Below, piece after piece: positions 41,128-50,061 of a DNA stretch of 64,000 nucleotides. This DNA is from Dictyobacter formicarum (lineage in GTDB: Bacteria; Chloroflexota; Ktedonobacteria; Ktedonobacterales; Ktedonobacteraceae), in contig NZ_BNJJ01000016.1 in the NCBI RefSeq assembly GCF_016587435.1, forward strand, positions 163,679-227,678, read 5' to 3'. The number at the start of each line of letters is the position of its first letter. Position 1 is the first letter of the stretch. Made by a program: the position numbers and the translations under genes. The notes below the pieces were generated by a model. The model searched no databases, was not told the DNA's origin, and was given only the letters and a program-made list of their open reading frames with translations.

Positions 41128-42666
41128 ATGAAAGTGAATGATGATCTTGTTGGAACTGTCCTGGGGAATTATACGCTTGAAAAAGTAGTCGGGCATAGTC
41201 AACTCAGTACTATTTATCTGGCCAGACAATTTCATCCTGGACGCCTGGTAGCGGTAAAAATTGTGCAAGCACAGTCGCCCCGGCTGGATGATTTTTTCTT
41301 GCGCTTTCGGCGCGAAGTAACAAATATTGCTCGACTGGAACATCCCCATATCCTTCCCCTGCTGGACTATGAAGAACATGATCAATTGGCGTATATGGTG
41401 ATGCCCTACCTTGGAACTAGTAATCTGGAGCAGGTACTAAAGCGCGAGGGCAAACTGGCGCCGCAGCAGATACTTTCTTATTTATTGCAAATCGCTTCCG
41501 CGCTGGATTATGCGCATTCCCTGCATGCTGTTCATGGAGATTTGAAACCAACTAATATCTTCATCAACTCAGATGGGCGCCTGCTTCTGACTGATTTTGC
41601 GCTGGCTAATTTGGCTGAAAGCACAGCTGATGTCGACCATACCACCGCCCTCTATATGTCCCCTGAAATGGTGCGTGGGGAGCCGCTTACCCATTACTCA
41701 GATATCTATCAGTTGGGAATTCTGCTCTTTCAGATGTTGTGTGGCCATGTGCCATTTAAAGGGGAGAGCACTTATGCTCTGATGCGCCAGCATCTTCAAG
41801 AAACAATCCCTTCGGTTGCCACGCTCGCCTCCGATTTGCCGCTAACCCTGGATCGGGTTCTGCAGAAAGCGACCGCCAGGTGCCACACCGAGCGCTATAA
41901 ATCAGTTGGTGAACTGACCCAGGCTTTTGCCGCAGCTATAGCAGTAATTGATAAGCCGCAACAGTCGCTGGCACATCACCTTCATTTTCAGACATCCCCG
42001 CTGGCCAGTAGTGAGTTATATAAGCTAGAATTTATTGCTACACCTATACCGCAATCAGTGGCGGACGCTCCTGTCAGCCAGCCGCATCCAGCCAGAACAG
42101 TTGCCGACGGAGGTCCACTCTCAACAGATTTTGGATTTTCTTATATACAGGAACAGGTTTTACCTCTGCCCTCAACGATCTCGCGCAAGCCGCGCCTGCT
42201 CAGTTTCTTTTTGCTTAGATGCCTGCCCCTATTCGCCATGGTAGGCATTGGTACGCTGGCCTTGCTGCATATCCTGGGAGCGTTTGCGACTTCTCCTATA
42301 ACGCCATCAGAGCAGGCTCGTGTGGTAGTCAGCCAGTATTATGATGATCTCAATCAACACAACTATCGCCTGGCCTATGCCCTCTGTAGTCCAAATTTTC
42401 AGCGACACACTAGCTATGAACGCTTTATGCGCAATTATCAGCAACTGACGCATAGTGATATGCTGTTCAAGCAGTCTGTTGAGCGCTCACCCTCGGAAGT
42501 AGATATTACTTTGCAGCTACAAACGCAGGAGAAAGATCCGCAGGGGATGCTGACGCGCTATTATCGCTGGAACGGTATCGTCAATCGACAGGCGGATGGC
42601 TCCTGGAAAATAGAGCAAATTGCTATTACCAGCGATCAACAAGAGCCAGATCATATTTATAAATGA
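41128..42666 (+). CDS. Serine/threonine protein kinase-like membrane protein, atypical catalytic motifs
   Basis: 512 residues. Kinase domain at about 12-275 with VAVKI (ATP lysine), HGDLKPTNIF in place of HRDLKPxN, LTDFALAN in place of DFG, MSPEMVRGEP and SDIYQLGILLFQML. The Gly-rich loop is degenerate (GHSQLSTIYLA). The catalytic Asp and Asn remain, but the DFG glycine is replaced, so activity is uncertain. After a linker there is one transmembrane helix (LPLFAMVGIGTLALLHILGAF, about 370-390) and an extracytoplasmic tail of about 120 residues that looks NTF2/DUF4878-like (VVSQYYDDLNQHNYRLAYAL). It probably senses an external signal. Confidence 0.85.
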   Translation: MKVNDDLVGTVLGNYTLEKVVGHSQLSTIYLARQFHPGRLVAVKIVQAQSPRLDDFFLRFRREVTNIARLEHPHILPLLDYEEHDQLAYMVMPYLGTSNLEQVLKREGKLAPQQILSYLLQIASALDYAHSLHAVHGDLKPTNIFINSDGRLLLTDFALANLAESTADVDHTTALYMSPEMVRGEPLTHYSDIYQLGILLFQMLCGHVPFKGESTYALMRQHLQETIPSVATLASDLPLTLDRVLQKATARCHTERYKSVGELTQAFAAAIAVIDKPQQSLAHHLHFQTSPLASSELYKLEFIATPIPQSVADAPVSQPHPARTVADGGPLSTDFGFSYIQEQVLPLPSTISRKPRLLSFFLLRCLPLFAMVGIGTLALLHILGAFATSPITPSEQARVVVSQYYDDLNQHNYRLAYALCSPNFQRHTSYERFMRNYQQLTHSDMLFKQSVERSPSEVDITLQLQTQEKDPQGMLTRYYRWNGIVNRQADGSWKIEQIAITSDQQEPDHIYK

Positions 42667-42690
42667 GTATTGACGCTCCACTTTAGCAGT

Positions 42691-42731
42691 AAAACAAAAC
42701 CGCCTTCTCTTGATCACTCAGGAGAAGGCGG
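42691..42731 (-). terminator. Terminator of tRNA-Leu copy 1
   Basis: Stem CCGCCTTCTC/GAGAAGGCGG (42700-42709 with 42722-42731) with a T-rich tail on the minus strand. Confidence 0.88.
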
Positions 42732-42738
42732 GAATTGA

Positions 42739-42822
42739 TGCCGAAGGGGGGACTCGAACCCCCATGCCCTTGCGAGCACAACGCCCTGAACGTTGCGTGT
42801 CTACCAATTTCACCACTTCGGC
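42739..42822 (-). tRNA. tRNA-Leu (CAG), copy 1
   Basis: 84-nt class II tRNA on the minus strand: acceptor GCCGAAG/CTTCGGC, discriminator A, anticodon stem CAACG/CGTTG with loop TTCAGGG (CAG), long variable arm and T-arm with GGGTTCGAGTCCCC. CCA is not encoded. Confidence 0.95.
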
Positions 42823-42844
42823 TTGTTCCGTTCAGGATGGGTAT

Positions 42845-42873
42845 ATCATACAGGATTCCTGGCGGCTTGTCAA
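42845..42873 (-). promoter_or_regulatory. Promoter of tRNA-Leu copy 1
   Basis: Minus strand TTGACA (42868-42873), 17-base spacer, TATGAT (42845-42850), 23 bases before the tRNA. Confidence 0.85.
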
Positions 42874-42928
42874 CGAGATTTTTCGGGCATTTTTATAGTT
42901 TGGGCCCCTATTTTCCGCCTCACCAAAA

Positions 42929-42955
42929 ATAGGTTCGGGCCTTGCGCCCAATTTC
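42929..42955 (+). repeat. Dispersed palindromic repeat, single copy
   Basis: TAGGTTCGGGCCTTGCGCCC, the family consensus, located between the two tRNA-Leu cassettes. Confidence 0.65.
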
Positions 42956-42990
42956 CCACTCGACGCATGCAAACATTTAAGCACCGGGGC

Positions 42991-43031
42991 AAAACAAAAC
43001 CGCCTTCTCTTGATCACTCAGGAGAAGGCGG
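42991..43031 (-). terminator. Terminator of tRNA-Leu copy 2
   Basis: Same stem and T-run as copy 1, shifted by exactly 300 bases. Confidence 0.88.
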
Positions 43032-43038
43032 GAATTGG

Positions 43039-43122
43039 TGCCGAAGGGGGGACTCGAACCCCCATGCCCTTGCGAGCACAACGCCCTGAACGTTGCGTGT
43101 CTACCAATTTCACCACTTCGGC
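43039..43122 (-). tRNA. tRNA-Leu (CAG), copy 2
   Basis: Identical 84-nt tRNA, 300 bases from copy 1; the base just outside its 3' side differs (GGTG against GATG in the plus-strand flank). It has its own promoter and terminator. Confidence 0.95.
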
Positions 43123-43144
43123 TTGTTCCGTTCAGGATGGGCCT

Positions 43145-43173
43145 ATAATACAGGATCTCGCTGCTTCTGTCAA
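43145..43173 (-). promoter_or_regulatory. Promoter of tRNA-Leu copy 2
   Basis: Minus strand TTGACA (43168-43173), 17-base spacer, TATTAT (43145-43150). The spacer differs from copy 1 in its first half, so the duplicated unit ends within the promoter. Confidence 0.85.
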
Positions 43174-43390
43174 TAGGTTTAGACCCATAATTTCAAAGAT
43201 CTGGTCCCTGAATTTTTATTTTGATAAGCTCTTCATTAATATCTCAAAATTCATGTTATAATAACACTAGTGTCTCCGAAGGAATAAATCTGGGGTATGT
43301 TGCACTTAGATACTATTGCTAGACTTACTCGCAACGATCTGTGTGTATTTTATAAAGTTTTATCAAAGAAATAGAAATTTGGAGTAATAC

Positions 43391-44875
43391 ATGCCAGAGC
43401 CAACCGCATCCGTGTGCATGGCTATCGACATTGGTAGTAATACCTTGCGTGTCGTGGTTGCTCGCTGCTCTGCTACTGACTTTGAAATTCTGGCCGCTGA
43501 TGAAGCCCTGGTGCGTATTGGTGAAAGCGTCAATGCTACAGATACGATTTCACCCGAAAAGCAAGCACTCACAATTTCTGTACTTAAAAAGTTTCAAGCA
43601 TTAGCTAAAGAGTTTGAAGCACAGACGACATTGGCGATTGCGACTGAAGCCATCCGTAAGGCTACGAATCGTGCAGACTTTCTGCAGGCTATCCAGAGGG
43701 AAACTGGTATTGAGGTACACTGCATTGGCGGTGATGTAGAGGCGACGCTCACATTTTATGGGGCGACCTATGCTGTGAATAAGCTACCCCAGCCGCCTAG
43801 CCAGTTTGGAGTGATGGATATGGGGGGTGGCAGTACCGAACTGATTCTGGCCAAAAATGCTCAGATTTCCTGGCACACTTCGTTGCCAATTGGTTCAGGC
43901 TGGCTGCACGATCGTTATTTGCAATCTGATCCGCCAACGGCGGACGACCAATCGACAGCCAGAGCGTTCTTGCGTACTTATTTAACAGGATTGAATATCA
44001 AGTCTTTTCCGTCAGTGCTCTTTGTGACGGGGGGGAGCGCAAACTCTCTGCTGTTACTCTCACAGCGGGCCTTTAAGTTGGATGACAGCGTGAGTATATT
44101 GACGTACGAAGATCTACTACGCTGTGAAGGATTATTGTGGGCTTTGCCAGCGGAAGAGATCGCCCGGCGCTACCAGCTGGATGTGCAGCGTGCTCGTATC
44201 ATTGCTGCTGGTGCCTTAATTCTGACGGCGGTCCTTGAAACCTTTCATTTGAAAGAAATCCATATTAGCTCGTTTGGTATTCGGGAAGGATTGGCCATGG
44301 TCTATTGCCGTGAGGGCGAGCAGTGGTTGCAACGTGCTCAACAGCAGGCTCAAGTGTCCCAGCAGACGTCCCAACAACTGATCGCTGATAGGGAGCTAAT
44401 GGATTCTACAGTCACCTATCATGATGACTTTGTTTCCACCGGTCGGCGCCTGTTTCAAGAGCGAGCTGAAACCATGCTGAGCTGGCGCGACGAGGTTTTG
44501 AGTCAAGAAGATAGTGAAGCGGTGCATAAAATGCGTGTGGCCTCGCGCCGTCTGCGTGCTGTTATGGACGCCTATCAGTCTGTCTGTGATCCCCAAAAAT
44601 TTAAAGTCGCCTATCAGCAAGTGAGAGAGCTTGCCGATATCCTGGGTCCGGCTCGTGATACAGATGTAATGATTGAGAATCTACACAGGCAATCCGAAAA
44701 CGTATCACTGGCTCAGCAGCAGGGCTGTGAGTGGTTAATCCAGCAGCTGACCAATTATCGGCAGGAGCATCAGCGCAAGATGGAACAATATTTACAATCA
44801 TTGAAGGACAAAGCATTTCTGCGTCGCGTGATGGCATGTTTGCCAGAAGAGGAGGCTATCCATGGCAAAGGCTAG
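43391..44875 (+). CDS. Ppx/GppA phosphatase fused to half of a CHAD domain
   Basis: 494 residues. Residues 1 to about 310 are an exopolyphosphatase/ppGpp-phosphatase domain of the ASKHA fold: AIDIGSNTLRVVVA (phosphate 1), IATEAIRKATNR, MDMGGGSTELIL (phosphate 2) and SFGIREGLAMVYC. From about 370 comes the first half of a CHAD domain, with EAVHKMRVASRRLRAVMDAY and LGPARDTDVM. The second half lies in the overlapping next gene. CHAD domains bind polyphosphate, so the gene pair should act on polyphosphate. The HD-domain gene further down completes the set. Confidence 0.9.
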   Translation: MPEPTASVCMAIDIGSNTLRVVVARCSATDFEILAADEALVRIGESVNATDTISPEKQALTISVLKKFQALAKEFEAQTTLAIATEAIRKATNRADFLQAIQRETGIEVHCIGGDVEATLTFYGATYAVNKLPQPPSQFGVMDMGGGSTELILAKNAQISWHTSLPIGSGWLHDRYLQSDPPTADDQSTARAFLRTYLTGLNIKSFPSVLFVTGGSANSLLLLSQRAFKLDDSVSILTYEDLLRCEGLLWALPAEEIARRYQLDVQRARIIAAGALILTAVLETFHLKEIHISSFGIREGLAMVYCREGEQWLQRAQQQAQVSQQTSQQLIADRELMDSTVTYHDDFVSTGRRLFQERAETMLSWRDEVLSQEDSEAVHKMRVASRRLRAVMDAYQSVCDPQKFKVAYQQVRELADILGPARDTDVMIENLHRQSENVSLAQQQGCEWLIQQLTNYRQEHQRKMEQYLQSLKDKAFLRRVMACLPEEEAIHGKG

Positions 44876-45449
44876 TATGGTAACCGATCTGGATCTGCAT
44901 GCCTCAACCGGCAAGAATGCCCGCGCAATTGCCAGAGTGCGGTTAGCCGAAATGTTTAGCTGGGAAACCTACGTAGATGATCCTTACGCAGTCCAGAACC
45001 TGCACAATCTACGGATTGCAGCCAAACGCTTGCGCTACACCCTGGAAATTTTCGAAGATACATTCCCCGAAGAATGTGCCTCAATCATCAAGGATGTAGA
45101 ACAAATCCAGGAAGAACTGGGTTCATTACACGATAACGATGTCATGGTTGCTTTGTTGCGGCTCTGTCTGGGTGGGCAGGATAGTGGAGCTGTTTATGAG
45201 CAGGCGCTGCTGACAGCGGCCCGCCAGGGCCAGAAAAAGCGCCCGGCGGTCAATCCAGCATTAGTAGAGCACCTTTTGCAGCCCTCTACGCCTCTCGTGG
45301 CTGAGCAGCGTGAGGGTTTGGAACTATTGTTGCGCGACTTGCAGCAACATCGTGAACACTTGTATAAAACTTTTTACCAGCACTGGTATCAGCTCAAGCA
45401 GCAAAATTTTCAGCATAAAATTCTCAATCTGCTTGCTGATAATGAATAA
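44862..45449 (+). CDS. CHAD-domain protein, second half
   Basis: 195 residues, overlapping the Ppx-CHAD gene by 14 bases in another frame. It carries the second CHAD repeat: NLHNLRIAAKRLRYTLEIFE and LGSLHDNDVMVALL. The conserved basic residues for polyphosphate binding are present. Together with the upstream half it would form one CHAD bundle, either by association of two proteins or by frameshifted translation. An AGAGGAGG ribosome site is present before the ATG at 44862, which favours independent initiation. Confidence 0.85.
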   Translation: MAKASMVTDLDLHASTGKNARAIARVRLAEMFSWETYVDDPYAVQNLHNLRIAAKRLRYTLEIFEDTFPEECASIIKDVEQIQEELGSLHDNDVMVALLRLCLGGQDSGAVYEQALLTAARQGQKKRPAVNPALVEHLLQPSTPLVAEQREGLELLLRDLQQHREHLYKTFYQHWYQLKQQNFQHKILNLLADNE

Positions 45450-45575
45450 CAGCCTGGCTATTTAAATTTGTCGAATTCGTGTAATGAAAGAAACAGGGAT
45501 ATAAGGTGGGAGGCATATTTTTCACCGACCAGGTGGAATCTTGGATGTATACTGTATCCTTGGAGGTATATGCGC

Positions 45576-46217
45576 ATGATGATGCAAGATTCAGTTCAAG
45601 AGTTGAGTGGAGTCAGAAACGATGAGCCGACGGCGGAAGAGCTCCAGTTGAGCGGTGGTTTGCTGGTCGAAGATTGGCCCCATGCTCGTCAGGTAATGCG
45701 TCTCTCCAGACAGTTGTTTGAGGCTACTCGTCCTTTGCATGGGTATGGTAAACGTGGCTTGCGTTTATTGGAGCGGGCCGCTTTTCTGCATAATACAGGT
45801 ATGATGGTAGAGGCACGTCGCCATCATAAGCACTCGTATCGCTTGATTAAAGAGACTCCACTGCCCGATTTTTCGGATAAGCAGCGCCACGAGATCGCCT
45901 GTATTGCCCGCTATCATCGACGGGCATTGCCAAGCACAGACCATGAAGAGTACGCGGCCCTCTCTCCCAATGCTCGCAAGCGCGTCTCTGCGCTCTCAGC
46001 TTTGTTGCGTATAGCGGATGCTCTGGATTACGATCATGATGGCCGGGTGCTCAATGTGGCCGCTGATCTGGCGCATTGTACTGATAAGCATTGGACCCTG
46101 CGTTTGTGGGTACGTCCATTGGCCGATCTAGACGTTGAATTGGAACGTGCGCAGGAGAAGGCTGATTTATTTGAAAAGGCCTTCGATCGCAAGCTGCACT
46201 TCGTTACCCATGATTAG
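45576..46217 (+). CDS. HD-like domain protein related to GppA C-terminal region
   Basis: 213 residues from the ATG at 45576, chosen because GGAGG at 45562-45566 gives 9-base spacing; a longer frame upstream lacks support. The protein matches the HD-type C-terminal domain of Ppx/GppA: HARQVMRLSRQLFEA, AAFLHNTGMMV, HHKHSYRLI, EIACIARYHRRALP and ALLRIADALDYDHDG. The usual HD pair is HN here (LHNTG), so metal-dependent hydrolysis is doubtful; domains of this kind in Ppx proteins are often non-catalytic. It completes the Ppx-CHAD-HD cluster. Confidence 0.82.
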   Translation: MMMQDSVQELSGVRNDEPTAEELQLSGGLLVEDWPHARQVMRLSRQLFEATRPLHGYGKRGLRLLERAAFLHNTGMMVEARRHHKHSYRLIKETPLPDFSDKQRHEIACIARYHRRALPSTDHEEYAALSPNARKRVSALSALLRIADALDYDHDGRVLNVAADLAHCTDKHWTLRLWVRPLADLDVELERAQEKADLFEKAFDRKLHFVTHD

Positions 46218-46255
46218 TCACGAAGTGACAGCTATGCTATTTTGATAGGTGTTTG

Positions 46256-47161
46256 TTAATAAATTTTCTCTTCAGTTAACACAATAAGCGCGCCATATGC
46301 TTGTTTTGGATGTATCCATAACGTTTGCTGCCCGTCTTCTAGTACGGTGTAGCCAGCTTTATGGGCATCCAGATAGTGTCTGGTTGCCTGTAAGTCCTCA
46401 ACCCGCAGCGTGATACGATAGAGACTTTCTCCCAGTTGGTGTAGATGTGTTGCGAGCGTGGCATCCTGTGGCAAAGGCGCTCTGGATGCTGGTAATAGCT
46501 CTGCGAGCTCTACGCTTTGTGTGCTATCCGCCAGAGACAGCGTGACTACTCGTGCACTCCATTGCTCGTGAATATGTGGCTCTGAGGGATGCAAGCCATA
46601 GATGTGTTGGAAACGCCGGCTGGCTTCGTCCAGGTTTTCTACAGCCAGAGTGACGCTCAGAACGGTCTGCACGCCCAATGGATGGATCGGTGGTGTCTGA
46701 CCACCTGCCAGCCGTTTGCGCCGCTCCTCGCCGCTGCTATCGTGCTGGATAATAAAGGGATAGTGTTGCGCCAGGTCGGGGCGCTCAATGTCGGTTCGTA
46801 ACCAGCTGCGTGAGACGCCATCCGCACTTTTCAGTGATCCTTGATTAGGCCCAATAACCGCCACGCCACGCTGAAACATCGCCCGGCTGTCCGCCTCAAT
46901 ATCATTAGAAGCCAGCACACAATTCAGATAGCCATTCCCCTGCGCCAGCCGATCCAGCATACTTTGCTGTGCCTCATCAGGAGCCCGAACCGCGATCAAT
47001 TCCAGATAGGTATCCCCGATTACGATAATGCGGTTGGCCGTTCCGCCGCTGGGATGATTGCCGCCGCCGCTACTGACCAATCCTAAGCGCTGGCGAAATG
47101 TTTCATCCGCCTGCGGTAGATCATGTACACCAATAATAATATGATCCAGTGCTGTTAACAT
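46256..47161 (-). CDS. VOC/glyoxalase-superfamily protein
   Basis: 301 residues with two VOC-like halves. The first begins LTALDHIIIGVHDLPQADETFRQRLGL, given here by residues 2-28, and includes GGNHPSGGTANRIIVIGDTY and YLELIAV; the second starts near 165 (VLSVTLAVENLDEASRRF). The first half fits the Glyoxalase_3-like family. Metal ligands cannot be assigned with certainty, and the substrate is unknown. AAGGA precedes the ATG at 47161. Confidence 0.82.
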   Translation of the reverse strand: MLTALDHIIIGVHDLPQADETFRQRLGLVSSGGGNHPSGGTANRIIVIGDTYLELIAVRAPDEAQQSMLDRLAQGNGYLNCVLASNDIEADSRAMFQRGVAVIGPNQGSLKSADGVSRSWLRTDIERPDLAQHYPFIIQHDSSGEERRKRLAGGQTPPIHPLGVQTVLSVTLAVENLDEASRRFQHIYGLHPSEPHIHEQWSARVVTLSLADSTQSVELAELLPASRAPLPQDATLATHLHQLGESLYRITLRVEDLQATRHYLDAHKAGYTVLEDGQQTLWIHPKQAYGALIVLTEEKIY

Positions 47162-47180
47162 GTTCTATCCTTCCCTGCAT

Positions 47181-47239
47181 AAAAAAGAACCGCTTGACTT
47201 CATTGTCCCTCGTAGGGATCAACGCTGTCAAACGGCTCT
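47181..47239 (-). terminator. Terminator after secF
   Basis: A 13-bp stem with two G-U pairs (47227-47239 against 47186-47198) and a T-run at 47181-47186, read on the minus strand. It ends the secDF transcript just before the VOC gene. Confidence 0.8.
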
Positions 47240-47263
47240 TCGGCTTATTTTTGTGAGAGGAAG

Positions 47264-48652
47264 TTAGCTACGGGTCTCCGCCAGCTCACGGATTTCGCGG
47301 TCGCGTTTGCGGGCGTATGGTTTCTCATCGCGCTTGCCTTGCAGGTATTTCATACCTAGCTCGCCTTTCTCCCAGATGACCAGCATCATACTGGCATTGA
47401 AGATTGAGGAGTAGGTACCACTGAAAATACCGATCAGCAGGGTCAGCGTAAAGGTATGGATGTCGGTGCCGATACCGGTGAAGAGCGTCAGCGTCAACAG
47501 GGTAAAGAGCACGGTCAATGAGGTGTTCAATGAGCGGGCCAGAGTCTGGACCAGGCTAGCATTGACAACTTCCTCAAAGGTTTCGACGGTACGGCGCTGC
47601 ATGTTCTCACGGACGCGGTCAAACACCACGATGGTATCATGGACCGAGAAACCGATCACAGTTAGCAAGGCGGTGATGAACAGGGAGTCGATCTGCATGC
47701 CAAAGAATTTACCGAGGATCGAGAAGATACCCAGTACGACCAGGGCATCGTGCAGCAGAGCCAGGATAGCGCAGACGCCATAGCGCAGGGCTTTCGGCAC
47801 CTTGCGGAACGAGAACCAGACGTACAGCAGAATCAAGATCGAAGCAGCCACAACGGCCAGGAAGGCCATCAAGGTTGTACGGCCAGCAACCGAAGGGCCA
47901 ACCTGTGAGTTGCTCTCAATCTGGATGTAGGGCCCGCCATGCTGCAAGAAGTATCCCTGGATCGCGGCCTGCGTTACCTTTGCATCGCTGGTCGCGTCAC
48001 CCGAAGAAATCGAGGTCTTGGTCAGAATGTTGATGGTCTGGGCGCTATTGCCAATCTGCACGTCCACAATTTTAAATGGTGTAGTTGCCGTGCTACCATT
48101 CTGCGTGTTGGTCGCTGTAGCGGTCGCCGTAGGCGTTCCTTTGGCTGTTGAGGTTGGGGTCGCCGTAGGGGTTGCGCTACCAACCGTAGGTGTGCTGGTT
48201 GCTGGCAGATTGCTCAGCGCAGCCTGGATATCTGAGGCTTTGGGGGCGCTCGTAAATTTAGTGATCGTTATCAGTGTATAGGGTTTGCTATCAGGAATTG
48301 TTGCGATCGCATACTGAAGTGACTGATTGTATTTCTTGTTCAGCGTTTTTTGAACGTTATCGGTGACAGACGTGTCAACCTTGCTATCAAAACGAACCCA
48401 GGCGGTGTTGGTGGCACCTTTGCTATCTTTACCCAGAACGACCTGCTCGCTCTCCAGATTGAAGGGCTTGAGCAGATTTCGGATCGTATCAGCATCCGTA
48501 ATAGTGTGTTGAGGGCGCAGTACAATGTTGGTACCACCCGCGAAATCGATACCGACGTTCAGGCCAAAGATGAGTAGTGAGATGGTTCCCGGAATGATCA
48601 CGATTAGCGAGATCAGCAGAAACAGTTTGCGATATTTGACTAAGTTTAACAC
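47264..48652 (-). CDS. secF: Protein translocase subunit SecF with long insertion
   Basis: 462 residues from a GTG start with AGGAGG six bases upstream. It assists SecYEG export using the proton gradient. Six membrane helices and the motifs GIDFAGGTNIVLRP, SVHDTIVVFDRVREN and NTSLTVLFTLLTL are present. The usual SecF is near 300 residues; here the first external domain is enlarged by about 150 residues, including a Thr/Ala/Pro-rich low-complexity tract (around residues 150-190). Follows secD by 11 bases. Confidence 0.95.
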   Translation of the reverse strand: MLNLVKYRKLFLLISLIVIIPGTISLLIFGLNVGIDFAGGTNIVLRPQHTITDADTIRNLLKPFNLESEQVVLGKDSKGATNTAWVRFDSKVDTSVTDNVQKTLNKKYNQSLQYAIATIPDSKPYTLITITKFTSAPKASDIQAALSNLPATSTPTVGSATPTATPTSTAKGTPTATATATNTQNGSTATTPFKIVDVQIGNSAQTINILTKTSISSGDATSDAKVTQAAIQGYFLQHGGPYIQIESNSQVGPSVAGRTTLMAFLAVVAASILILLYVWFSFRKVPKALRYGVCAILALLHDALVVLGIFSILGKFFGMQIDSLFITALLTVIGFSVHDTIVVFDRVRENMQRRTVETFEEVVNASLVQTLARSLNTSLTVLFTLLTLTLFTGIGTDIHTFTLTLLIGIFSGTYSSIFNASMMLVIWEKGELGMKYLQGKRDEKPYARKRDREIRELAETRS

Positions 48653-48663
48653 TGCAGCCTCCT

Positions 48664-50061
48664 CTACACCGTGCTATTGCGCCGTGCCGCCACTTTTGAA
48701 CTGGGCAGTGCATCGGCAGGTAATCCGAACAGTGCAGGGTGATTGATGACGCCAGTCGGAACAAGCAGATTCAAGAACGTGCGAGTGACGACCACGGCGG
48801 TGAACATACTAATGACAACGCCCAGGAACAGGGTAGTGGCAAAACCAGCAATGATGGTGGCGCCAAAGTTAGTACCAAAGGCGTACAGGACCGCGCAGGT
48901 AATCATCGTTGAGATGTTTGAGTCGCGGATCGAGGGCCAGGCGCGCTTCCAACCGATATCGATGGCCGATGCCAGCAGGCGGCCGGCGCGCAACTCTTCT
49001 TTCACGCGTTCAAAAATCAGCACGTTGGCGTCTACCGCCATACCAATTGACAGGATAAAGCCGGCAATACCAGCCAGTGACATGGTGACGCCGATCATTT
49101 TAAAGATGGCAAAGGTCAGCACTGCATAGAGTACCAGTGCAACGTCGGCAAGGAAACCAGGCAGACGATAATAGATCAACATAAACAGGGCGACGATGCT
49201 CAGACCGATGATGCCAGCCAGCAGGCTGTGTGTGATGGTCTCTGCGCCCAGCGTTCCACTGATCTCTTCTGAACTGGTTTGCTGCAGAGCCACAGGTAGA
49301 GCACCAACCTTCAAGATGTTGACGGTCTGCTGAGCCTGGGTCTGGGTGAAGTTACCCTGAATAGTACCAGGGCCAGTGATGGCGCTATTGATGACGGGTG
49401 ACGTAACGACCTGGCGGTCCAGTGTCACCGTCAGGTAGTGTCCAACGTTATTGGCGGTGAATGACCCAAATCTGGCCGATGCACCATTGTTTTTCATCTG
49501 GAACTGGATCAAGAAGGCGCCGGTCTGGGGATCCTGACCAACGCTCAGGCTATTGGGGTCCAGATCATTACCAGTGAATTGGGGTTTGCCGCCAGGATTG
49601 TACTGAGTATACTGGTTGGGATCAAAAGGGGCTCCTTGTTGTAAACCGCCGCTGGTGCCGGTATCCCAGAACTCCAGCTTACCAGTTTTCAGCAACGTAT
49701 TGAGAGTATCCTGCTGGTTGCCACTAAAATTGGGCAGTTCAACCACAATGCTGGTGTTATTGGCTGTGACGCCCTCTTGCAGGCGCACGCTGGGCTCTTT
49801 CAAGCCAAGACCATTAATACGAGACTCAAGCAACTGGCGCGTGACTTCCATGTTGTCGTGGTTGATGTTATCCTGGCCTGGTTTGGGCTCAAGCTGGACA
49901 CGTACACCACCCTGCAAGTCCAGACCGAGGGTTGTCGTAAAAGGATTATTGACGCCGTAGAGGGGCTTACCACTGTCGGCATGGGGCCAGAAGACGACAA
50001 ATGATGCGCCCGCGGCTAACAGAATGATAAAGAAGAGGAGTAGTAATGTTCCTCGCCGCAT
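48664..50061 (-). CDS. secD: Protein translocase subunit SecD
   Basis: 465 residues from the ATG at 50061, chosen for the GAGAGGA ribosome site; the frame is open for 22 more codons upstream. Motifs: LGLDLQGGVRVQLEP, ESRINGLGLKEPSVRLQ, ISGTLGAETI, SIGMAVDANVLIFERVKEEL and DSNISTMITCAVLY. Length is slightly under E. coli SecD. First gene of secD-secF. Confidence 0.96.
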   Translation of the reverse strand: MRRGTLLLLFFIILLAAGASFVVFWPHADSGKPLYGVNNPFTTTLGLDLQGGVRVQLEPKPGQDNINHDNMEVTRQLLESRINGLGLKEPSVRLQEGVTANNTSIVVELPNFSGNQQDTLNTLLKTGKLEFWDTGTSGGLQQGAPFDPNQYTQYNPGGKPQFTGNDLDPNSLSVGQDPQTGAFLIQFQMKNNGASARFGSFTANNVGHYLTVTLDRQVVTSPVINSAITGPGTIQGNFTQTQAQQTVNILKVGALPVALQQTSSEEISGTLGAETITHSLLAGIIGLSIVALFMLIYYRLPGFLADVALVLYAVLTFAIFKMIGVTMSLAGIAGFILSIGMAVDANVLIFERVKEELRAGRLLASAIDIGWKRAWPSIRDSNISTMITCAVLYAFGTNFGATIIAGFATTLFLGVVISMFTAVVVTRTFLNLLVPTGVINHPALFGLPADALPSSKVAARRNSTV

